Shown here: positions 10,850 through 18,545 of the stretch, piece by piece | Layout of the letters: each line of letters begins with the position of its first letter | How positions within the stretch are numbered: the first letter of the stretch is position 1 | Source of the DNA: Echinostoma caproni | Taxonomy: Eukaryota > Platyhelminthes > Trematoda > Plagiorchiida > Echinostomatidae | Direction: 5' to 3' | Assembly: GCA_900618425.1 (NCBI GenBank) | Contig: UZAN01039715.1 | Location: 50,607-69,151, forward strand | DNA: 18,545 nucleotides | The notes under the pieces: model-generated | What the model was told of the DNA's origin: nothing | The model's database searches: none | Seen by the model: only the letters and a program-made list of their open reading frames with translations | Made by a program: the position numbers and the translations under genes

Positions 10850-11783
10850 CTGCAAGGAAAGAATGCAATGATCAGTTTACCATTGTTTAAATGAATATTT
10901 AAGTGAATGTGGATAATGAATCTCTGTGCTCACTACACTGAACTACAAATCTGTTTGCCATTCTTGAAGCGTGAAGTGTGTTTTTGCCTTGTGCGTGAAA
11001 GCCAGCTAATCAATCAAAGCAACTCCGTGCAACTCTGTTCAACGATAAGCACCAGTTGGGGTTCACCTACCCGATCAGGGAACAATTTTTGTTCCATTTT
11101 GGCGTTATATCTGTCTCACTCAAGGTGAGGTTTTGGCTCAATTTCAAACGGTTAGACTTATTCCGATTAACCTCAGTGATGTGCATATTTGTCAGATGAA
11201 ACGTAATTCATTTTCAGCATTTGGATGTAATAGTATTCCAGCTTTATCTAAGATTATTAGATTCGGGGTTTATTAAACTTATTATCATTATTACTGTTAT
11301 TGTCATGGTTTGGTACTTCGTTGATATTTATTTGTTCACAGGTAAGTGGCAATTTTGATTACGTCCTAATGTGATGTAAAAGAGACGCCAGAAGAGCTTG
11401 TCTGTGAACGCAGACGAGAATCACCGGATGTTTGCTTTCGATAATGCGGACCATCACTGTTTAGATTGGATAAGAAAATTTGATACACGCTCAAGTAATC
11501 AAACGTTATTCAGAACGTTGTTATCGTTGCGCACACTGTTCTGTTTCTGGGGCACTCCGTCAGATTTTACTGATTACAATCCGCCAATCGGATTGCACCA
11601 ATCACGTGTCATTCGGACTGGAGTCGCTGGGATCAATTTCACAGCTCTGTCCACTGCGTACTTACTGGACCCTTCAATCTAAATACTCCTTCTGGACTAG
11701 TCCCGGTCAAACACACGCACACCACATCCTGAACGATCCTCAGAACTACCGCCACTACATCTTCAGAATTGAAGTAAACTTAC
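10850..11783 (-). other. Receptor intron within TM2 (phase 1)
   Basis: A 934-bp intron from GTAAGT (11783 downwards) to CCTTGCAG (10850). It splits the codon of the conserved TM2 Asp (G / AC). I see no exon, repeat or RNA gene inside. Confidence 0.82.
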
Positions 11784-11922
11784 CGGATGCGGCCAAATTG
11801 ATGATGAACAGACGCATTTGGTTTTTTACATTGCGTGAAAGCAAGGCAATGATCACGCTCAGATTTCCAACCAGGATGATGGTAAACAAGATTAGCTGGA
11901 TAATCAGACCAACTCGATCAGT
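11784..11922 (-). CDS. Neuropeptide GPCR, TM1 exon (partial gene)
   Basis: This exon encodes the first membrane helix of a class A neuropeptide receptor. The frame gives TDRVGLIIQLILF, then the TM1 signature LVGNLSVIIAL with the conserved Asn (1.50), then the first intracellular loop SRNVKNQMRLFIINLAAS leading into TM2. The exon ends TCC-G before a consensus donor GTAAGT (11783-11778), in phase 1. The next exon supplies AC, completing the conserved TM2 Asp in NLAASD. I place the 5' edge at a phase-0 acceptor (CCTCAG before 11922) preceded by a long pyrimidine-rich and CA-rich stretch. The frame stays open upstream to about 12141, with an in-frame ATG at 12117 (A at -3, G at +4) and another at 12000, so this may instead be the initiating exon. 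The 3' edge is firm and the 5' edge is not. Confidence 0.88.
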
Positions 11923-12141
11923 CTGAGGAGTAACCGATCCGGTGTGTGTGGGTGTGTGCATGCACGACCGCGAATCCCAGCATTTGTGATAACGGGACAT
12001 TTGGAACACGTAGTAAGAGAGAGAGAGAGGGAGCGGACGCCATGGCGGGGTGGAGGGTTGGAATGAAGAAGATGAAGACGTTACTGAATAAAGTGAGTAA
12101 CACTGATCACTCCCCATAATCCTATTCGTGTACGGGTTCAC
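11923..12141 (-). other. Possible N-terminal extension of TM1 exon, or intron end
   Basis: The TM1 frame stays open here. It includes an in-frame ATG at 12117 with a good initiation context (A at -3, G at +4) and another at 12000. Read as protein it would add up to about 65 residues, including a Ser-rich stretch and Cys residues, with no Asn-glycosylation sequon and no clear signal peptide. The same DNA on the minus strand is pyrimidine-rich (CT repeats, CA repeats) and ends in CCTCAG, as expected of an intron 3' end. I slightly favour the intron reading; a transcript would decide. Confidence 0.4.
12016..12030. repeat. GA microsatellite
   Basis: A short GA repeat on the plus strand (CT on the gene's strand), just upstream of the TM1 exon. 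With the GT-rich patch at 11941-11960 it forms the pyrimidine-rich stretch before the proposed acceptor at 11923. Confidence 0.8.
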
Positions 12142-15100
12142 AAAAGCAATTTTGACAAACTTATCAGTTAGAGATTACAAAACGTAGAATTCATTACACT
12201 CCCCATGAAGAGTGAGCCAATAAACTGAGCCACCTTCGGAAAGAGTTGAAAAGAATAATAACTGCCTTTTGACGATGAGATGGTTGCTTAGAAATATGCT
12301 TGAAATGCAACAATTGAGGGAGCAATATAACATTCAGCAAACTGATCACATTTTGCCAGGAAAATCACAATTTCGATTGGATTCATTGGCATTTTATTGA
12401 ATTGGATAGTATCCTCAGTGTTTACTTTGGAGAAAAGGTGATTACGTCCTTCCCCGTTTAGTACGTTTCACTTAATTGTTGTGGTCAAATAAATTCGATT
12501 GAATTCATGGATGTTGGTCGCAGCAAAATACGTTCAGTCTTTGATGATTCATTCGGAAAAATTGGACTAGACATGAAATCTTATTTATATTGCATACAGA
12601 TGATTCGCACGGTAAATCAAAGTGTTTCAGAAACCATACATTCGTGAATTAAATAAAAACATTTAACTGGCTCAGTGTTCGATTCCGGAAAACTTCCTAT
12701 TTTAGCCATTCCCAACTAGCTTCAATCGCTTTTCCCTATTCTGGTAAATTTGATGGTTTGCCAGTTCCTACGCTCGATACTCGATTTATTCGAGTGAATG
12801 GTTCTAGTTCCACAAAACATAAAATCTATTTAATAAATTTGGTCAATTGTGCACTGCTGTGAGTCAGCTGCTGCTGCTACTGCACTTCAACTTCTTCGAC
12901 CGAGGTGAGATGAAATTCGCACCAAGTGCGTATACTAATACAGTGTCACAAATAATGGCTGACCACAGACAGTTAGAGAGCAATGGTGTGCGACGTGCAG
13001 CAACATACAATATGTTTATGGGAACTCTCTCTCAAATTGTAGAGCGTTTATGCGTAAACATAGCGAACTATACTTTCTACTAGAAAACGATGTTCTGTGT
13101 CGGTCGAGTAACTTTTAAATGGCACGCATTTCTTCGTATTTGCGCTAGGTGGAGTTGACAAAAGTCGAGTAATAAAATACTTTTCCACTAGGAATAATCC
13201 TACGTACACCTGGCACGGAAGGTTTTCTGATGACCTTCTGATGCCTTGTCAAACAGTTAACTAGAAAAACATGCCGAAAGGAGAACTGACGGTGACCCAT
13301 TACATATGGTCGAATCACCCAAATCAAAAGTTAAACGAAAGCTATGTTGGTGTCTGAAAGGAATTTCGAGGGGGGGGAGAGATTGCGTGATCGCGTTTTG
13401 CCCGTGTCAGCTATGCATTTTGATGAGCGCAATAATGTGTTGCCCAATGTTACTCAACGTGCGAACGCCTTTTGTCCGGATTATTTCCCACGCTGCCATA
13501 ATCCACTAGTCTAAGCGATCACTTCTATTAGCTTCGCGTCATTCTCTTTTGTTGAAAACCATTTTAAACGAGATGTCTACAGATATCAATGAAGACTTCA
13601 ATTATGCTTCTGTGCTGAATGTGTTCACCATTTCTATTGGTGCCGATAATTACTCCATTTCCTTTTGTTCCCAATGTGTAAAATACTTCAGTTCTCAGCA
13701 AAATGTGAATGAGAACAGACGTCTGGAAAAGCAATTGAATAAATAAATAAATTGTCTCGACAGCATACACATTAAAGCTGTAAGAGTATCGTGCCAGTCA
13801 CGGATTGAATTGAAGATGCTTCGACCCTTTTATCTGTGCGCAAACCGCGAGTTTATTTTTATCTGTGACATCACTGAAGATACTTGCATAAAACAGACCT
13901 TAGCGAACAATTGCAAGTTCCATTTCTAAGACGTGAATGCGAAGCAGATGAAAACGTTTTTTTAAAAGCTTGGGATAACTGACAAGAATCCAACACAAAT
14001 TTAGTTTTATTTAAGATAGGCGGATGTTACTGTGTTTAAAAACGTTCGCGAATACGGAAGACTTGTTATTTCTCATGCGATTATTTTAAGCGAAACGGAA
14101 TATCTAGTTTTTTGGACAAAGTAAAGGGTATCCATGAAACTATACAGATCAAGGGTGCACAGTGTTCCCACTTAATACTTTGACGCTTTTACGATCATTC
14201 CTGTTTTCTCCTAATTCAGGTAATTGCTGATATTACATTTTTCAATTCATGCGCGAGAGTGCTAGATTAAACTCACTGACATTGTGAAAAGCCTAAAAAA
14301 AATGTTGCTTCTCTTCCCACCCATTGGAGGCCCTCATTATGTATCATTTTAAATAAAGAATGTAGCAAAGTCTAAAAATAAACGGGATATCGTTTTTATT
14401 ATCCATAAGTCCTCACCAATAATTCCAGGGATAAAAATATGGTGCATAATGCTTTAATCGCATTAAACCTGACAAGTAAATATGAAAATGAAAGAGCGTA
14501 GAATTATAAACTGTGCTCGGACGCATTTTGGTTACCGATGGACAGACTGCGTGCAGAATTATGACTATGCATTGACTGCATTTTATTATAGGAATCAGTT
14601 ATTATCCAAAACTGGCTTTCATTTGACTAAAGGAATCCACGAGAACTCACTAGCGCACACAGGAGATACAGTATTCCGTAGACTATTCCTATTTTGGCGG
14701 TATACGTTGCCTATTTAATTAGGTATTTTATTTACCACCCACCGGTTCTGAACTCAAACCATACCTCACCGAGTGTTTGTTTACCAGCCTCTTGCATTTT
14801 GCGTGCACACTCAGTGAACGGTACTTTGGTTGGCCGGTGAATAAAGTGGGCCGCATTGGATTTAGTCCTTAATTTACTTTCATAAAATTGTACATTGGAC
14901 GAATTACAGTGGATTCTATGATGACATAATTCATCGTATGAGCTTTGGAATGCAGATAGTGCTTGAATGAGTTTTATTCAATACATGTGAGTGGGTGGAA
15001 TATTTTATTTCCTGGGACATGAATTTTGCTGTTTTGAATATCAACATACTTTGTCAAACTATCTAGTCGATATCTTCTAAATAATGTTGTTGCAACACAC

Positions 15101-16009
15101 CGTGTATTAAAACTATACTGATGCTTGACTCAAGAACACATTTGATGTTTAGGAGAATAGTGATTCGGTGGGCTTGCACAATCAGCTTTTCTAGCTTTCA
15201 TTTCATCTCCTTCGTACTTTTTATTCTAACACTGAGCTTTAGAGGGAGCTTTCTTTGTTCTTATATAGAAGCGGAATTATGCAAACCCCTGTCTCACTTC
15301 GAGACGTAAATTACTTATTAAATAGCTGATTTTGCAGTCTAATGATGAAGGTTTATTGCCCACAACAAGCTTCCGAAAACAGATTGTTGTGTTTCCTGGA
15401 TAGTCAGGATAACATCAAGATTAGTAAAAGCGGTAATTAATGTGATCTCGTTGGCAGACCAAAATGAGCATTCGCTGCTTTCACTGAACGACTAGGTAAA
15501 ATGTATTGTTTCTCGTCGCTTAAATGTCAACAAAGCCCAAGCGCTGATAATCTCATTCACATTACACAATGAAGTACTTTAGCGTGGTTTGACAAACCTG
15601 TTAGGAAGGTCACTAGAAAATGAATTTAGACATATTTTCAATGTGGGCTGAGATGCGGTAAAGGTTTTGTATCCGAATTATGTTTCTCTAAAGCGCATGT
15701 ACACAAAAGAACACTGAACAGTCTAACCAAATTCTTTTTAATAAACAAGGTAAAGAAGTTGGCATTGTCTCTGGTCAAATGATAAAGAAAATAGCTGTAT
15801 AGATAACGTTTACATTTAATTCTGAAGCAGTCTGAACAAAAATATAGATACAGAAATACCATTGTTTGCACCTAGGTTGTAGCGGTTGCACAGCCCTAAT
15901 GAGTTGCACATTCAACTATTGATTTATTAGCTGTAAACGCATCTAAAAACGTTCATTCCAAAGGTATTTAACCATTTGAGACAAAATAACTGTGCGCCTC
16001 TGAAACACA

Positions 16010-16027
16010 TTATATATATATATATAT
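16010..16027. repeat. TA microsatellite
   Basis: An uninterrupted run of nine TA units in the non-coding region right of the receptor gene. Confidence 0.9.
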
Positions 16028-16681
16028 TGCAAACAGCATCTCGGTAACTCAGTAACCCTTGCTCCCGGCAAAGGATTGATCCCTATTCGACACATTGCTA
16101 TAGTTGTTTAGTGTTCCTATCTGATGGTTTTCAGCCTTAACCTGCCCACAACGCATGCGGTACGGATGCGTTATCGGTCAAAAGGAGGCGACCTATGATG
16201 CTTTGCAGGTGGTCTTTTAGTCAGATTGCTCCCATGCGTGCTGCAGGCTGTTCGCACCGGGAAGTACTGATGTTCCCGATTTCTATAGACGAATTTTAAT
16301 TGACTTGAATTATCGGGTCCAAGTTATCTTGTTTGAGTGACAAGAGTATGCAAACACAGGAAGTAAACGTATGGTCTAAACCTGCAACATTTGGCAATGG
16401 TGGAATGAAAGCGGATTCCCTAGTCGTATGAATCAACTTCAGTGGACACATATGTTGCGTACCACGGTCATTTCCATTCAAAACGTAACCGAATTCAGAT
16501 GGCATCAGTACCTATCTAACGGTATGTTCAACCTCACACGTGTTGTTTTCATCCGTCACACTCATATATACAGATGTTACCTGTTACTCGAATCAGATCG
16601 ATTTTTGTTTGTAAACGTCAGCCTTAACACCAGATCATATTTCCCTTCAATCTGAAATGTATGGTTTGTGAATGTAGTAAT

Positions 16682-16707
16682 AAGTACTGGGAATGATCCC
16701 AGTGCTT
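16682..16707. repeat. Inverted repeat with 11-bp stem
   Basis: Two 11-base arms (16682-16692 and 16697-16707) pair across a 4-base ATGA loop, with a single G-T wobble. The core ACTGGGA / TCCCAGT is perfect. It is the first of several inverted repeats in this 175-base stretch. Confidence 0.75.
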
Positions 16708-16722
16708 CACCAAATTGAGGGC

Positions 16723-16738
16723 TTTGGACAAGTCCAAA
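16723..16738. repeat. Inverted repeat TTTGGAC / GTCCAAA
   Basis: Perfect 7-base arms are separated by AA. A flanking GATCCC (16695-16700) and GGGATC (16743-16748) form an outer inverted pair around it, so the whole segment could fold as a branched hairpin. Confidence 0.7.
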
Positions 16739-16835
16739 ATCCGGGATCAAATATTTTTTGACAGTTCAATTTTTTTGTCCAATCATTTTGCATGGTGTGA
16801 GTATTAGTTAAGATATGTACTAATATCGAATAAAA

Positions 16836-16855
16836 TTGATTTGTATACAAATCAA
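16836..16855. repeat. Perfect 20-bp palindrome
   Basis: The sequence TTGATTTGTATACAAATCAA equals its own reverse complement. A shorter imperfect hairpin (GATAT / ATATC, 16812-16827) lies just before it. The function is unknown; it could be a binding site for a dimeric protein, a repeat end or chance. Confidence 0.8.
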
Positions 16856-18545
16856 CTTCCTTAAATATTTCCCTATTACGTGATTAAATGTTTTTAAAGT
16901 TTATCGCAAAACCGTCTGATCAGCTAATTGAGAAACAGTTAGACTCACCTATTGGACATTGATTTAATATAGCAATGGACATTTTCCATTTATAAAGAAA
17001 CAAATGTTACGCTCACCAATGTTCCTGTGATCGACTGCATATCAGGAGCAAAATGGAATGAAAAGTCCACCCCCTATAAAAAAACAAAGTTTGCAAAGTT
17101 TGCAGCATTTCTATGCGTTTTCTGGTTGAGCCTTTGTTCTCACTTGATATGCGGTTAATTTTGTGTCTCCGTTCACTGCCAAACGATATGTGTAAAACGG
17201 CAAAAAGCTACAACAAAATATTGCGTGATCGTTCAATACGAATTCAATTCATCTCATCACTCTTTGGTTTTTCATAGTGCAACCCGTAGATCTCATATCT
17301 ATACAAGCAAATACATTTTTCGGCACAAATCATAAAAGGATTCGGAGTTATTGAGCTTGGTGGTTTAGGATTGTTCCACATTACGATTCAGTTATAGCTG
17401 TTAGCACGTTTGTTTGTTTTGCACCATCCAATGTGTTACCAAATATGGAATATTCTAGTCTTGTAAGGGTTTTTTGTAGCAGTTTCCGCTGATGATGTTC
17501 GGATCCAACTCCATTGAATAAAATGAGGGACCCCAGGGTTGTCTGTATTTTTATTCTTTCCCAAATAGAGCCGGATTTGTGTTTCCGCGAGGCGTATTGT
17601 TCTTCTTATTCTAATCCTCTGTATATTAGTTTCAGTAAGCAAAGCAATGTAAGACAATTCACGCTTGAAAAGCCTACACGCCACATAATTTACATTAACG
17701 CAAGTATAGTGCGTTGAATGACATTCGGATTTGAACGGAAGAGTGTTTATCTTAAAACATTACGAATTATCCTCCTTGCTATTGTTCCATTATTTTGTCT
17801 ATATCATGGTACATAAACCTGTGTAGGCTATCGACATGAACACCGCAGTCTCGTTAACTGTAGCGTTTCATTGTTCACTAACAATGGGAAAATTCATCTT
17901 CTGTTTCAAAAGGTCTGCCCCAAATCACGAGTGTTCCCGTTTTTGATCTTCTGTTCGATTTCCTGGAAATTCGCTTTGATGAATAGTGATATGTCAAGTA
18001 AATAGTATCGGATCTACTGTGTCGTTCACTGTGTTTGGTCTCTACTGCGCCTGACAGAATAGGAGTTTATCATTCACGGTTAACCATGTCCGTTTGATAC
18101 TAATAACCATAATTGTTTTGTTCAGCCAAACTTATTGCTTTGTTCTTCAGTTCTGTAGTTTGACAGCTTCACTTGAAACACACACATTAGACCACGAATA
18201 GGTAGGGGGCTGATTAGGCAAGGACTTCTAGCAGTTCTCTTAAAATCTTTTCCGGTTATACTGAGGATAACATTTTGTTGACACAACAGTTTCGTACTTC
18301 TGGCTAGTTGTAGACAAGCTCTAGGTTCACGCTTTTGCGCAAAAGACAAACAACTGCAAGAGATAGCATATGGATGGACTACGTAGTAATATGAAACGAT
18401 TAATGTGCCCGAACGATAATAGAACTTCCATGAGTGGCAAATCCCATTTCAAATCCGTACCAGATAAAGCCGAAGCACTTAGGTCAACTTTGTATATCTT
18501 TATTCAGCCAATTCGGCAAGTATAATGATCTGCTGGTCTTACCCC

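Larger units (their letters stand above)
12142..18545. other. Non-coding stretch upstream of the receptor's TM1 exon
   Basis: About 6.4 kb in which I recognise no exon, RNA gene or transposon protein on either strand. All open frames are under about 85 codons and lack family motifs. If the TM1 exon is not the first, this stretch may hold or be part of the first intron, 5' exon(s) or promoter of the receptor. It contains the TA microsatellite at 16010-16027, a locally GC-richer segment at roughly 16030-16290 that could be an old repeat, and the inverted-repeat cluster at 16682-16855. Confidence 0.55.

Noticed and set aside
13549..13746. 65-codon plus-strand frame ending in AATAAATAAATAAA, considered as the 3' end of a small gene with poly(A) signals.
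   Set aside because: AT-rich DNA gives AATAAA often, the peptide has no recognisable feature, and no upstream exons are evident.
17436..17717. Overlapping open frames on both strands near the right end, considered as a transposon fragment.
   Set aside because: No reverse-transcriptase, integrase or transposase motif could be seen on either strand.

Overview
The window is eukaryotic, almost certainly from a metazoan. One gene is spread over about 12 kb as short exons (104 to 342 bp) separated by GT-AG introns of 0.9 to 4.4 kb, in AT-rich intergenic or intronic DNA with microsatellites. There are no bacterial-style operons. An invertebrate, possibly a flatworm, fits the neuropeptide-receptor type and the AT-rich, long-intron layout, but I cannot prove the taxon from this sequence.

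The only gene I can support is on the minus strand. It is a class A (rhodopsin-like) neuropeptide G-protein-coupled receptor of the CCAP receptor / neuropeptide S receptor / vasopressin-oxytocin receptor superfamily. Reading right to left, six exons join with compatible phases: TM1 (11784-11922, possibly extending upstream), TM2 to the start of TM3 (10746-10849), TM3 with the DRY-equivalent motif (9645-9750), TM4 to ECL2 (5078-5205), TM5 to ICL3 to the start of TM6 (1869-2210), and the rest of TM6 to the start of TM7 (192-298). The last donor is in phase 0 just before where TM7 should start, so TM7 and the C-terminal tail lie beyond base 1. The N-terminus is either within the TM1 exon or in an unseen upstream exon in 12142-18545.

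Two features of the receptor stand out. The E/DRY motif is D-R-A. The ICL3 exon changes reading frame at or near the ambiguous base N at 2007, which looks like an assembly indel rather than a real break. Everything else (1-191, the five introns and 12142-18545) carries no exon or RNA gene I can recognise. It does hold a CT/CA plus GGA/poly-G tract (3892-3970), a GA tract (12016-12030), a TA tract (16010-16027), and a cluster of inverted repeats at 16682-16855 that includes a perfect 20-bp palindrome.
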